NCBI GenBank assembly: GCA_963580455.1
Contig: OY756958.1
Coordinates: 29,152,501-29,216,500 of the forward strand
Direction of reading: 5' to 3'
DNA length: 64,000 nucleotides
DNA from: Euonymus europaeus
Taxonomy: Eukaryota; Streptophyta; Magnoliopsida; Celastrales; Celastraceae
Shown: positions 52,380 to 64,000 of the stretch, one piece after another
Numbering within the stretch: position 1 is the first letter of the stretch
Layout: every line of letters starts with the position of its first letter
Made by a program: the position numbers and the translations under genes
The notes under the pieces: generated by a model
Database searches by the model: none
The model's input: the letters and a program-made list of their open reading frames with translations, nothing else
Told to the model about the DNA's origin: nothing

Positions 52380-54560
52380 AAGTTCTTGGTTTTGGTCCCT
52401 CTTTAATTGGCTATTTTTGTCAATTTGGGATTTCGCTATCTTATTCATTGTTGGATTTTTATTTCATGCTGGGGTTTCTTAATCAATTTGGAGTTTTGGG
52501 GATGAAATTGAGGGATTTGGGCGAAATGTTAGAAGATGAATTTGGGGATTAATATTAGTTATAGTTTTAAATTATTTTATTAAAAAAATAATATTTTTAA
52601 ATGCCACATGTGTTTTTTTGAAGGAAAAAATTTAATATAATTCCAGGTGGAAAAATATATTCCATGTGGCAACTACTTAATAGTCAAAGACAGTTTGATT
52701 GCCCGTTTTGGGGCAAAATCTACCCGAATGATGAAGTTGAAATAAAAACAAAAGTTTAGTGACTAAGTTGAAACTTTTGATATTTGGGTGATCAAAATGA
52801 AACATGAACAATCTTTTGGTGACACTTGTTCTATTAACCCTCTTGGAATGTCCTAAAAGGCTTTGGAAGAATTTGAGCTTGGATTTGAGAAATCAGATAA
52901 TATATTACAATTATAGTCACCCTATCTGAATAAACGAACAGAATCCTCCAACAAAATTTTTGATTGAAAACTATTAAGGTCAAAATATTCACAAGCTCCC
53001 AAGGAAAAGACAACTGAATCTTCAGAGCATTTGAGAACAACATGCCTACAGAAGCTTAGAATAAGCACAAAGCATTCTGTTGCAAAAGACTGTCCAACAA
53101 GCCATCTATAAAATTAATTCATAAGAATGATAAAGCCATCTATAAGGTCAAGCACGAAATGTCTTAATTCTACCTCAACCTGAGATACATGGACATGGAC
53201 CCAAGTATGTTATTTTGGCTTTCACAATCTGCAATGTAGTATGACAATCTAGCAACCTTCATTTAGCATAAAACAAAAAGACTATGGTTAGTGAAATACC
53301 CGGCGTACCTCCAATGCATTGAAGACTGAAAAGGACAATGCCTTTCTTAAGCTGCATCTTTCCAATACTAAAAGCAGCTCCCGCACCGATCTAGTCATTG
53401 GTACTCCGTATATTCATGGAGCAACCTAAGTTGGAGAACAGATAACTACATGTTATATAACGTGAACTCCATCTTCACGTTACATTACATTGATGAGGGA
53501 ATGAGGATTTTAGGCTTGTAACACTTGCTCGCCCCCAGCGAGATTGGTTGTGAGCAGCAAAGCAAACCCCAGAACCCCACAAAGATCATCTGAAGAAATG
53601 GGACACATACTTATGATATTTTAATTTGCTAAAATATGGTTTCGCAGCTGGTGTATGTTGGTGTTGCACTTTCATACTGTTAATAATCCTCAGTTACAAT
53701 GATCATCGTGGCCAATTTTAGCTATTTCAATTTCTCTGAACAACACCATCATTGAAACTGGATATTGAAATTGGGATTGTTTTGAAAAAACAACTTAATA
53801 ATTAAAGACTACCTTTTGAGAATGTGATTTGAACCAGTGTTGTCAAAGCCAAAAGACGCACCAAGGCGCTAGACCCTTCAAACGCCCGAGGTGCGAGGCG
53901 CACACCCGACTGAAGCAAGGCGCAATTTTTATTTAAAATAGAATTATATGTATTATGTAATTGTAATATAAAAACTAAATAATTAAATGCATCAAAAATA
54001 ATATGAAAAGAAAAGATGCCTAGTAATGCAGCTGAACTAATCAACCATTGGCCTAGTAAAATATAAGTTAAAAATAGAAGAACTCGTAGAGCTAATGGTT
54101 AGTAGATGTATAAATAATTAAAGATGATTAAGTCAATTACATTTATTGAAGAAGACCTAGTAGGATTAGAATGGAAGTTAGAAAAATTCGTAGAAAAGAA
54201 TTCAGTTTTAAACAAAAGACCAGAAGCTGCTCAGACCTATAGAAATAACAAAGGACAATTGTCAGTAAGATTTACAGACTAACTATCAAGCCCCTAAGGA
54301 ATTAGACGATGATGACTCAGACATAGGAGAAATTAGTACAGAACATTTAAATGAATTCCTAGAAGAAGAAAACTTAGATATAATATTATACCCCAAAGAA
54401 TTTGGGATGACAGATCATAACAAGGATCGAAGCCAATTTCATTTATAATTTCTATCATAATAATAAGGCTCACAGCTCACTAAAATTAAACAAAGGACAG
54501 AACCCAATTTCTGTTCTGGCAGCAGAAATTCGAAGCAAACAAGAAAAGTGAAGGCTTGAA
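52380..54560. other. Spacer with unrecognised protein-like fragments
   Basis: Mostly AT-rich. A plus-strand stretch at 54124-54282 (53 codons, acidic) and an overlapping frame continuing to about 54448 (with KELDDDDSDIGEISTEHLNE) have protein-like composition but are broken by a stop between them. The GGCGC-rich patch at 53850-53930 looks like a degraded repeat. No family is assigned. Confidence 0.35.
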
Positions 54561-54566
54561 GTTTAC

Positions 54567-54651
54567 CGAAGATGGTGTTGCCTGGAAGCAGGAAGATCGA
54601 AGATGGTGCTGCCTGGAACAGAGAGATTGAAGCCGGAAGATGTTGCTGGAA
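54567..54651. repeat. Minisatellite, about 2.8 units of 30-31 bp
   Basis: CGAAGATGGTGTTGCCTGGA begins the unit at 54567, CGAAGATGGTGCTGCCTGGA that at 54598, and a shorter diverged unit starts at 54628. Confidence 0.75.
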
Positions 54652-54842
54652 AGGGGGGAGGGGGTGACAAAGCTGCGGACTGCCTGCGAGAAAATATTCA
54701 CGCAGTGGGGCTGGAAATCGTTTATATATTGTTTTTCTATTTTTTTTATTTGTCAAATATAATTGTTTTACGAATTTGCCCTTAAAAACAAGCTTAACCT
54801 AATGACAATGCCACTCCTAGGCGCGCGCGTAGAAGTCAGGCT

Positions 54843-55177
54843 AAGTCCAATGCATCAACAATTTGAGGCACTCCAAATTCTTCTATTAGTTCTCATCTAT
54901 ATTATACATAATTGGATCTCGCTTATTTATCTACACAGCAAAATGTATATTCTAATACAATCATATCAACAAAACACATTTTTAATACAATTTTTTCATT
55001 TTTCATTCACCAACACTCCAAATATCAAGTTTCAACAACATCTCTCTCATATTTTTATACCATTTTTCACTTTTTTCTATCATTCTACACATCTTTCAAT
55101 ACAATTTTTTTCAAATTTTTTCAAATCACTCTCTCCAAAATTTCCAGCACTCTAAATTGGTTTAGCATTGCACTTGG
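54843..55177. mobile_element. MITE of about 335 bp with imperfect terminal inverted repeats
   Basis: The left end AAGTCCAATGCATCAACAAT, then TTGAGGCACTCCAAA, pairs with the inverted right end AAGTGCAATGCTAAACCAAT followed by TTAGAGTGCTGGAAA, giving about 27 of 35 matching positions. TCAGG occurs just outside both ends. It has no coding capacity; apparent frames are low-complexity. Confidence 0.65.
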
Positions 55178-55199
55178 TCTCAGGCGAGGGTTATGATAA

Positions 55200-56411
55200 A
55201 TAAACACCGATTTGAACAAGGTCAAGGTCCTCAAGGATAAATAAAGGGTTATGATAAATAAACATTCCCTATATTAAATTTTTTTATCTGTATGATTATG
55301 ACTATGACTATGACATATCTAAATGACTATGATAAGTCTTCTCCTGTTCTTAGGCTTAATTTTGATAGTAATTTACTGATTTACAGATTTGAGAGAGAGA
55401 TCATAAGGATCATAAGGTAAATATTTTCATATTATTAGAAATGTTAGAATTTTTTTATAAAATGTAAGAAAGTGTTAAATATTAATAAAAACAATTAAGA
55501 AAAAGTTGTATAAAAAATATATAATATTTTAATATTATTAACAATGTTAAAATTTGTTGTATTAAAAATGTAAATATTATTTTTTAAAAATATAAATCTA
55601 TTTTTTAATAATTTGTGTTAATACCCCTACATGTAATTAGTCACAACATTTATACTAGCATATACGTTTTTCTCTGAAAAATCTAACCAAACACCTACAG
55701 CATTTATAACAACATATATGCCAGCATTTCAAGCAGCATAAAGCAACCAGCATACAGGCTAAATTATATGCTACTGATAAAATTGTTTACCAAACACACC
55801 CTATATCACCTGAACTATCTCTTTTGTTTTAACTGGTGTATGCTTCCTCATTGTTCCAGTCCCATTCTCTTGTAATGCTTGCTTGTCTTGATCTTTGTAC
55901 CTCTCACATTCACACTACGGTGAGAGGCCTTATCTTCTTGGGATTAGTTGTTTTTTTTTTAAAGATTTTTTTTGAGTTTTTTTTAACTTGTGTCCTTTAT
56001 CTTCTTCCTCCATAAATTGTGTCTCACCTTTCCCCCTCTTGCAAATCCATCAAGTTTCTAGCTTTCATTTGTTTTCATTGGGTTTTTTGGAGTTACTTTT
56101 GGGTTAATAAAAAAGATCGTTTGTTTTTTTATGGTGTCATGGTTAACAAAGTGCGGTGCCTTTATTGAATGTTAACTATGTAGAAGTGGGTTCTCTTGGG
56201 TGGTTGTGATCCAATACTGAGCAATAAGGGTGAGGGTTGGGGTGGGACTTGGATTTGCTGTTTCAGGAAAGACCGCGAGTTGATGGACAATTATAAATGG
56301 TGGGGGAGATGATGTTACTGCTGAGCACATTGAGCAGGAATTGAAGAAGCAGTTGGTTGATGGCACATGGCAGAGATAGCAAGGTCGCATTTGAGGCCTG
56401 CCCCGATTACC
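55200..56411. other. AT-rich spacer
   Basis: No supported gene. A short plus-strand stretch near 56305-56380 (DDVTAEHIEQELKKQLVDGT) has retroelement-gag-like character but stops immediately. It is too short to assign. Confidence 0.4.
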
Positions 56412-56414
56412 TTA

Positions 56415-57698
56415 GGGCAACTCCAACAAGAGTTGCATCTGAGTTCGTATAAGGCCAACTGACAAATTGCTTCTCTGATTTGCAGTTTTTCTTAAGCCAA
56501 CAGAGGTCGCATCTGGGGTCGCAAATTTGCGACCCCAATTTCAGTTCCCAAATATGCATCCCATGTAGGCGAGTCGCAATCGATGGCGGGAGTGGGGAGA
56601 TGACCGTTGCGCAACGGCTCTGAACAGTCGATCTCCTATCTGTGGCCACTACATCCCATAAAAGGCGATCTCGGACTGAAATCGAAACAAAGCAGAGATC
56701 GAGTAGAAGCAGAAGCAGAGATCAGAGTAGAAGCAGATTTCGAAACGAAGCATAGATCGAAACGACTGGGTTTGTTGTGGAAGGTATGATCGATTGAGTC
56801 GCATCTAAGTATCTGTACGCTGAACACATCTGGATTTTTGTTGAAATTTGTCTACATTTCCAGTGCATACAATCAATACTTCCAAGCATACCTGGAAATC
56901 CACGTTCTTCATTCTGAGCTAAGAGACGATGTATATCATTTTGGTTGGGCGCCCTCAGATATCGTTCACCGAAAACTGCTTCAACTCCTCTGACAAAATG
57001 TCTTAGACTCTCAATCGCGGTACTCTCGCCGATCTGTATGTACTCGTCTAAGGAATCAGCTGGAGTCCCGTACGCGAGGATCCTAATAGCCGCTGTAATC
57101 TTTTGTAGAGGAGAGAGGCCTAAAACTCCAGCAGCATTTCGTTTCTGTGCAAAATAAGCATCGTTGGTAACTACACCATTTGAAATATGGAGAAAAAGAT
57201 TTCGACTCATTCGAAATCTTCTTCGAAATAGACCTTCGTGGTAAACCGGCTCTGGACTGAAGTAGTCATTCCAGAGTCTGGAGTGACCATCTGCATGATT
57301 GCGATGAACTATTCTGTGTCCAGTAATTGAACCTCGATGGCCAGTTCGCCTCCTCCCACTAGCTTGTTCATCATCTGCCTCTCGTGCTAAAAAAACCTCC
57401 TCTAACTCATTTTCAGAGTCAGAATCAAAGTTAAGAAATTCCTTCAAAATTTCAGAACTCGAGCTTGGATGATCCATGGATTTGTTTGAGAGTGAGATTT
57501 TTTGTGTGAATTGTGTGATAAAATGAATGAGAGGTTAAACAATTTATAGAAATAAAATTTAGGTACAAAAATTATAGAAACCCACTTTGCATATCCATTG
57601 TTGGAATCAAAAAATAAAAGTGAGTATGTAAAACACTATTCAAGGATGCAAATCTTGAAATGCATACTCAAAATGCATATCCATTGTTGGAGTTGCTC
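56415..57698. mobile_element. Non-autonomous PIF/Harbinger transposon, 1284 bp, TTA duplication
   Basis: Terminal inverted repeats GGGCAACTCCAACAA (left) and GAGCAACTCCAACAA (inverted right) are immediately flanked by TTA at 56412-56414 and 57699-57701, the duplication expected of PIF/Harbinger. The minus strand carries a truncated transposase frame. No second ORF (Myb-like) is present. Confidence 0.9.
56722..57477 (-). pseudogene. Truncated Harbinger-type DDE transposase
   Basis: 251 codons from ATG 57477. The N-terminal and central part is recognisable: DYFSPEPVYHEGLFRRRFRM, then SPLQKITAAIRILAYGTPAD, IGESTAIESLRHFVR and GFPGMLGSIDCMHWK with the first catalytic Asp. Directly after HWK the sequence leaves the family, so the second and third acidic residues of the DDE triad are gone and the last 45 or so residues are unrelated. 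It cannot be an active nuclease. The reading frame has no lesion before the break, so an internal deletion is the likely cause. Confidence 0.85.
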
Positions 57699-57701
57699 TT
57701 A

Positions 57702-58289
57702 GTGAAAGGAATAGTTTGGTTAATAGATATCAAAAGCAGGTGTTTGATTCAATGTATATGTGAAAATGAGCATTTGTAGGTCTTCAAAATAACGTGATGT
57801 GGATTGCTTTTATGTGGTATTTAGACCTTCTAAATGCTCCTGGGGGTGTGGGGGGTGACGAATTTACCTTTAGGTTGAAAGCATGGTCAAATAAATAAGG
57901 AGAATGAGATTCCCATATATTCTTAAAAGAGAAGGTGGTTCATTTTGTGCTTATGATGTGGTAACTCATACTTTGGTTCTCCAGGTATTGGTGGGCTCCA
58001 TTTCGTTTTTTTTTTTTTGAGAAATTTAACTTGTAAAATACGTGTTGTTAAACAGCATTCAAAACTACTTTTATTTTTGTGATGTACCTTGACTACTTAT
58101 CATCATTGAAGTAAACTATGGCAGAATAATCTATGTACATGTCAAAGTTGACAATAGAATGAAAGAAGAAAAAAAAACTGCGCGATGTTGCATTTTTGCT
58201 TTATCATTGACTGCATCGATTACATTTTTTTTTTTTTTTTAGCGTAGACTTAACTTTTGGATGACATTTTTAAAAAAATAAATACCGAG
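57702..58289. other. Possible body of a non-autonomous Helitron
   Basis: AT-rich sequence with poly-T runs leading to the Helitron-like 3' end. No 5' TC terminus could be fixed by eye, so the element length is unknown. Confidence 0.3.
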
Positions 58290-58317
58290 CCCGCAGCATC
58301 GCGCGGGTCCATGCTAG
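58290..58317 (+). mobile_element. Helitron 3' terminus (hairpin + CTAG)
   Basis: CCCGCAGCATCGCGCGGG can fold with a CCCGC/GCGGG stem and is followed after nine bases by CTAG and then T, the canonical Helitron 3' end (subterminal GC-rich hairpin, CTRR, insertion before T). Confidence 0.7.
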
Positions 58318-59147
58318 TTATTCCAATTTCCATAGAACATACAAAGAAAGAGGGAATTGGTGATAACTGATGGTTGTGGCTGTTGTGGAGTATTATCTGT
58401 TACACTCTTAGGGCTCCCCTAGATTAGGATATTGAAGAATTAAGTAAGAAGGGTAAAATAAAATAGTGATTATATATTTTGCTTGATTTTAAGTGAGAAG
58501 TGATTAAGAGGGTAGTGTAAGGAATAGTTTATCCCCTACTCTACCTCTCATTTGTAATTCATTGATTTTAAGGATTAGAAGAGTAGAGTAAATGTTTAAA
58601 TTATTTAATCTACGTCAATCTATCTCTTATCTGAACAAAATTAATAATTTATATTTTAATTTTTTATTCAAGCAAGTCCTTAGTGCTTGCCAAAATGAAG
58701 GATTGAGGTAGGGACGACATGAGATTGGCTCTTTGACTCTCTCACTCTATTCAATCCGTCGTCCGACGTCGGGGGCATGACACTGGAATCATATAGGTGA
58801 TCGGATAATCAGATCCCATAGTGACCATGAGGTACTGAGGCAGTGAAGCATGAGCATCGTGGCCGAGGGCAAGCTGCTAATTGAGAATTCTTTATGGGCT
58901 TCTCGGCCTCGACTAAGTAAATTTACAGCCTGCGGGCTTGGTCTCATATCAGAAGCCCGATTTCTTAGATTGAATGAAGGATTGGGCACAAATTGAAAAT
59001 GGGGTCAAGACCAAACTAAAAAGCCAAGGATCCTGGGTTTCAGCTCGGCCCACGTTCTTTCTTCCTCTCCAAAACCCTGGTTTTGGATTTTTTGCTAAGG
59101 GTTTGGGAAAGAGTAGCAGTGAAGCATACAGTGAGAGGTGAGAGAAG
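58318..59147. other. Promoter-side spacer of the RNA helicase gene
   Basis: No gene is supported. The helicase 5' UTR and promoter should lie at about 58950-59147. Confidence 0.5.
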
Positions 59148-62100
59148 ATGGAGAAAGCGAAGAAGAAACACGTGCCAGTTTTGCCATGGATGAGAGACCC
59201 TGTCGACGTGGCCCAACTCGAGGAACGCTCTCTTCATCTCATCCCTTGCCTTGACCCCAGGTATCCGACTCGATCCCTCTGTAACGTATGCTAAGTCTTC
59301 TTCTGCCTGTGCACGTGTTTTTGAAGCATTCCAGTATGCTATTTTGTATTGAATCTCTATTTTCTACGTCAATTTTGGGATCGTGTGATTATTTTTACCG
59401 CTTTAATGTTTGAGATATTGTAACGAGAGAGTGGAGGATTATTCCAGGTTCAGTGTGGAATTGGATGAGGGGTATGTTTGAACTCGAAATGCTGAAATTC
59501 AGCTAAAGTTCGACATGTCGTGGGAATGTTGAGCAGTGCTGCATCAGGGGAGAAAATAAAAGAAATTATTTTGAGGTGAAAGTGAAACAAGTTGTTGGAC
59601 GGACCTATGCTTATTAGCATTGGTAACTTGGATGAAAGTATTCGAAAACGTTATTGAAATGAATTTCTTTCGAGTTAAGTTAAACAAGATTTTGGGCAGA
59701 GTTCTCTTTGGTTATTTTTACCATTGATTGATGCTACATTTACGTTCAATGGTAGATTAATCTAAGTAGAAAGAAGAAAGGAAACTTAAAAGGCAAAATA
59801 GTTTGTTCCGTGGTTGTGCCATAATGGGGAAAAAGCTGACTTGGTTTCTGGTTTTCTGCAATAGTTTTGTTACTTTGTCTTTTTTGAAGTCAATATTTTT
59901 CAGAATTTTTTTTACGATTCCTTAAGCAGAACCTCCTGATGTCTTCTTCTTCTTCTTCTTTTTTAAATTATGTTTTCTGTTATTTAATGTTCCTATTTTT
60001 TTCTTTCGTTGGATCTAGCTATTGTTGATATATTTTACATTAGGTTGAAGCTAGCTCTGCAGAATATGGGTTTCTCTTCACTCTTCGCAGTTCAGGTTGC
60101 AGTTTGGCAAGAGACGATAGGGCCCGGAGCGTTTGAAAGGGACCTTTGCATAAATTCACCTACTGGAAGTGGAAAAACTTTAGCTTATGCTCTGCCCATA
60201 GTGCAGACATTGTCGACTCGTACTGTTAAATGTTTACGTGCTTTGGTGGTGTTGCCTACCCGTGATTTGGCAATTCAGGTTTAGTGACTTCTAAAGATAA
60301 ACATATTTCTTGTGATCTGATCTTATTTTTGTGACACTATTTTTCTTGGTTATCTCTACTCTTTGGTTAGATAGCACATTAGTTATGTTCGTCCTTGAAC
60401 TTTTTTAGTTTTTAATTGAATAATACCAAACAATTATATTTTAGTTTCATTTGCATATTTAACTATTTTAATTAATGCATTACCTAAATTTGTCGAGTCA
60501 TACATGGATCTCTTTTAATTTAATAACTTTTGAAGATTCAATAGGGAAGGATTTGAAAGAGTTGAAGTCAGTATTCATTCACATTGTGTATGATTGTCGT
60601 TATTAATAGAATTTTTTATTATACACACATCAATTGTTTCAAAACTATCTTTGTATCAGTTCTGTATGATATTAATATTTATATGATAGTATGCATACCC
60701 TGAGGTGCCTTGTTCTTTGTAAATCAGGTTAAGGAGGTTTTTGCTGCAATTGCACCCTCAGTTGGCTTATCGGTTGGTTTGGCTGTGGGTCAATCGTCAA
60801 TCGCTGATGAAATTGCAGAGCTTATTAAGAGACCTAAGCTTGAGGCTGGCATCTGTTATGACCCAGAAGATCAATTTCAAAAGTTACAAAGTTCTGTGGA
60901 TATATTGGTGGCAACCCCGGGAAGGCTGATGGATCACATTAATAACACTAAGGGATTTACACTTGAGCATCTCTCTTATCTGGTAAAAAACCATAAATTG
61001 CTGTAATTAGGTTTTCATAATACACATGCTGCAAATGTATGAAAGTGATTCCATTAAAAAAAACCATAAAAGTAAGTCTCTGATGTGGCCTACCATAAAT
61101 ACATCGTACTAAGTCTATGTATGTAAAGCTTTTTTCGGTTATAAATAATATATTTTGATATTTTGATTATCAATTCACTTGAAGAAGTAGATATTACTTG
61201 TAATTCCTCTTTCAAGCTATGAAAATGATTTGAAAACAGAAAAAAACTCTGATCGCTCTTTCATAAGATAAAGATAAGTTATCCGAGAGTAATCATCAAA
61301 AAGAATAAAAAAGTACTTAAAAAAAATAGGACTGGACATGCATTGGACTCGGAATGAACTAAATGGAAAGGACTAGAAACTCGACCCTCCACTCTGGGTA
61401 CAAAAGACACTCTATCGAAGCCTTCAACCACAATCTGCAATTTGGCTATTTGATAGAGTTTTCTAACTCCTTTAAGCGGATGGAAGTAGGGATTCAGTTT
61501 CCTCCAGAGGTTCCTCCACAGAGCACCGCTGCTAAAAATTCCCCTCCCAGCGGCCCTACGAAAGTCCCCAGCCCCCTGGAACAATTTGAAAGAATCCCAT
61601 CCCTAGCTAACTTGCGAGCTAAAGCTTTGGCTTAGAACCTTTTGAATTGCATCCTTGACTTCTATCAAATATGCAATTAACCCAAGTGTTGGTTTCGTAT
61701 TACACATTGATTATATGCTTGGACATTTTTTGATTTCTTTTTCTGTTGTACTGCATGTTTTTTGAATAATGATTTATCTTGGCTAACCATCATGCAGAAC
61801 TGCATAATTTATTGTTTCTTTGTTCGTAGCGGTAGCGGATATCTGATGTTATATGATTTGTGAGATCAAATAAAACTTCAACGATGAAAATATCATGTGT
61901 AAATGGCCAAAAAAGCTATTTTTGAGGTTTCTTCTTGTGTCAAGAATAAAAAAACGATAAGGTTGATTTTTCAGGTTGTTGATGAAACTGATCGAATGCT
62001 CCGAGAAGCATATCAGTCCTGGCTACCTGCTGTGCTTCAATTGACTGATGCCCATGATGAGAGGCTCTTTCCTTGTGCTGATACTTTTTCCCCTGCATCA

Positions 62101-64000
62101 TTTGGTGCCATAAAAACCATAAGGAGATGGTGAGTTCTTTGCTTGTTTATTTCTATTTGCATCGTCTTGTTGCTGTGATACTGATGGTTTGTTAGTCTTA
62201 GCTTTTGATGACACAAATATTTTATCAGTTGCTTTTATACTTTATCTCACTGACTCTTAAATTGTGAAATATTGTATTTTCTTTATCATTTACATTCTTG
62301 ATCTTTGTTTAATACTACATATCCTTTCATGGTAGTGTTCCGTTTACAGGATGGAAATTGGTTTCCATAGTTGGTCAATATAATTATATCTACTTCATGC
62401 TGATGTTGTCTTGTAACTGATACTTGTATTGGTGTCCATTAATAGATTTTTAGAACAGAGTGGAGTTATAGTCAAATTTCATAATTTATTTTGTGGATTT
62501 GAGGTTTCATTGTTCGTTAAGTAGGTAAAATCTTCTTATCCTTTAATTCTAGAGGCAATTCAAGACTTCGGGCTTTCTCAACCTTTTTTTTTTTTTGGCA
62601 TAGGGCTGATGGAGAGATTGAAATTTATGAATGGAAACCGAAGATAAAAGAGAAAGATTAAGGGCAAAAGGGGGAAAGCTTGGAGAGGGAAGAGACCATA
62701 GCTAGAGAGGGCTGGAAAAAATTTCATCAACCATATTTCAATAGTCTCAACATTATTCCCATTGATTTTCTCATATACTCACATAGCCAACCACAAACTT
62801 TTGGGATAAATACTCGTTCTATAGTCTCAACATTGGGTTTAAAACGTTCCGAAAAAGAAATCCCTTCTCTTAATTATTAGGAATTCGGAAATTATGAAAA
62901 TTAAGGAGCCACGGAGTGAGGTGATTATCATTAACTGAAAATAAGATTCTAATTCTTGGTGTTCTGATCATTGTACCAATTTTTTGAGGCTTTCAGTTTA
63001 GCCTCCTTGTAACTTTTCTTTCTGCACCTCCTTGGAGCTTTAATATAACTTGTTTCCATTAAAAAAATCCTGATTTTAATGGATGAGTGAATCATGTTCT
63101 AGGGTGTATGTAGCCTTGCCTTTATATGTTATTCCAAATTTATTTGTTGCAGTGGCGTTGAAAGAGGCTTCAAGGGTAAATCCTACTCTAGGCTTGTGAA
63201 GATGGTTTTGTCTGCCACGTTAACTCAAGATCCAAGCAAGCTTGCTCAACTTGAGTTGCATCACCCCCTATTCTTGACAACTGGGCATACACGGTACCAG
63301 CTCCCGGAAAAATTAGAATCATACAAACTGGTATGCAACCTTAACTGCAGTTGCTGACTTGTAATGCTTCATTTGCACGGTTCTTGGTCTGTGAAAGGCT
63401 AGTTTAATAAAACTGAATCCATTAGGTTTCAAATTTAGATGCTTTATAGTGGCCAGTTTCACGCATGAATTTACTATAGAGTGTGGAAAATAAATTCTAG
63501 GCTTTAGAACCTATATTTAAACGTATCAGAACCATAGGGGTAAAGCATTGGGAACCTTATAATGGGCTAACAGAAACTTTGAAATCTCAAGTGTATTTGA
63601 AATTTCATCTTTGATCTTAGACATAGGTGAGGACATCTAATACTTCTTTCACTGATACAATAGCTGAGTTCTACTATATACTCAACTAGATGGATTACAG
63701 AACTCAGATAACTTGGGTCGAACAAATTAAATGTAGAATTTCATGTGTATTTTCATCTTATATATATATATCGTGTATTCGTGTGTGTGTATGCATGCTT
63801 ATGTCTTTGCTTATCTTGATAGTGTTAAATTCGGGTTTCTTGGCACAGGTTTGTCAGTCTAAGCTAAAACCTATCTATTTAGTTGCCCTTCTACAAAGTA
63901 TGGGAGGAGAAAAGTGTATTGTTTTCACGAAATCTGTGGAAGCAACCCATCGGCTTTGCACCTTGTTGAATTTCTTCAATGATTTAGAGGTCAACATCAA
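59148..64000 (+). CDS. RH1: DEAD-box ATP-dependent RNA helicase 1-like (RH1), partial at window end
   Basis: Exons: 59148-59260, 60044-60278, 60728-60982, 61975-62129, 63153-63330 and 63849 to beyond 64000; all junctions are in phase. The start MEKAKKKHVPVLPWMRDPVD is the only ATG in the first exon context. Motifs: a Q-motif-like GFSSLFAVQVAVWQ, motif I SPTGSGKTLAYALP, Ia PTRDLAIQV, Ib TPGR, motif II as DETD instead of DEAD (VVDETDRML), motif III SAT, and motif IV start CIVFTKS. DETD, the insert after motif Ia and the REAYQSWLP text match RH1, the plant homologue of Dbp6/DDX51, which acts in large-subunit pre-rRNA processing in the nucleolus. Motifs V and VI lie beyond the window. Introns are long; one holds a copia remnant and another a LINE-like tail. 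Confidence 0.92.
61279..61500 (-). pseudogene. Decayed Ty1/copia integrase fragment in a helicase intron
   Basis: The minus strand gives a degraded pre-integrase/integrase region: HPLKGVRKLYQI, then RVSFVPRVEGRVSSPFHLVH, matching the copia 'SPF.LVH.D.WGP' block. The zinc-binding residues and the catalytic Asp are lost or shifted. It is antisense to the helicase. Confidence 0.5.
62970..63067 (+). mobile_element. Possible LINE 3'-end remnant in a helicase intron
   Basis: TTTAGCCTCCTTGTAAC, then CTTGGAGCTTTAATATAACT, then a short A-tail, looks like the 3' end of plant L1 elements. The 5' limit and TSD were not found. Confidence 0.35.

Noticed and set aside
54763..55196. Two overlapping plus-strand frames of about 90-130 codons
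   Set aside because: Low-complexity Phe/Ser/His-rich text produced by a pyrimidine-rich MITE; no coding signal.

Overview
This window is nuclear DNA from a flowering plant, almost certainly a eudicot. The genes have many introns with GT/AG sites in AT-rich introns and spacers. The protein families include a CIPK23-type kinase, a plant polyprenyl diphosphate synthase and an auxilin-like J-domain protein. The repeats (L1-type LINE with a plant RNase H tail, Au-like SINEs, PIF/Harbinger, a Helitron end, MITEs) are typical of plants. No bacterial-type operon, CRISPR array, rRNA or tRNA gene was seen.

Layout. (1) 1-600: first exon of a minus-strand metallo-beta-lactamase-fold hydrolase that leaves the window on the left. 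(2) 0.6-6.4 kb: repeat-rich spacer. (3) 6.5-9.2 kb, plus: auxilin-like J-domain protein, 7 exons, about 478 aa. (4) 9.7-16.1 kb, minus: solanesyl/polyprenyl diphosphate synthase, 12 exons, 424 aa, intact, with an Au-like SINE in an intron. (5) 16.9-22.4 kb: full-length, apparently intact L1-type LINE with two ORFs, an A-tail and a perfect 17-bp target-site duplication (TSD). (6) 22.6-24.9 kb, minus: an mTERF-family gene destroyed by nested insertions, including a 917-bp DNA element with TAA duplications. (7) 26.7-35.7 kb, minus: C3HC zinc-finger (NIPA/ILP1/MEM1-like) gene, 7 exons, with an in-frame stop and a one-base frameshift. (8) 37.4-42.9 kb, minus: CIPK23-like kinase, 15 exons, about 455 aa, with tandem repeats and a MITE in intron 1. 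(9) 45.0-47.3 kb, minus: phosducin-like protein, 4 coding exons, 252 aa, perhaps with a long spliced 5' UTR. (10) 47.4-59 kb: spacer with tandem repeats, a MITE, a non-autonomous PIF/Harbinger element with a TTA duplication and a Helitron 3' end. (11) 59.1-64 kb, plus: DEAD-box RNA helicase of the RH1 type, cut off by the window end, with a decayed copia fragment in an intron.

The genes are unrelated housekeeping or signalling genes and do not form a functional cluster. The informative part is recent genome dynamics. There are three target-primed retrotransposition events with readable duplications (a full LINE, a SINE of about 105 bp, and a 19-bp insertion that looks like an extreme 5'-truncated LINE tail), one gene broken by insertions, and one large gene disabled by point lesions. 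Exon coordinates were read by eye from splice consensus, frame continuity and remembered family sequence; no alignment or search was run.
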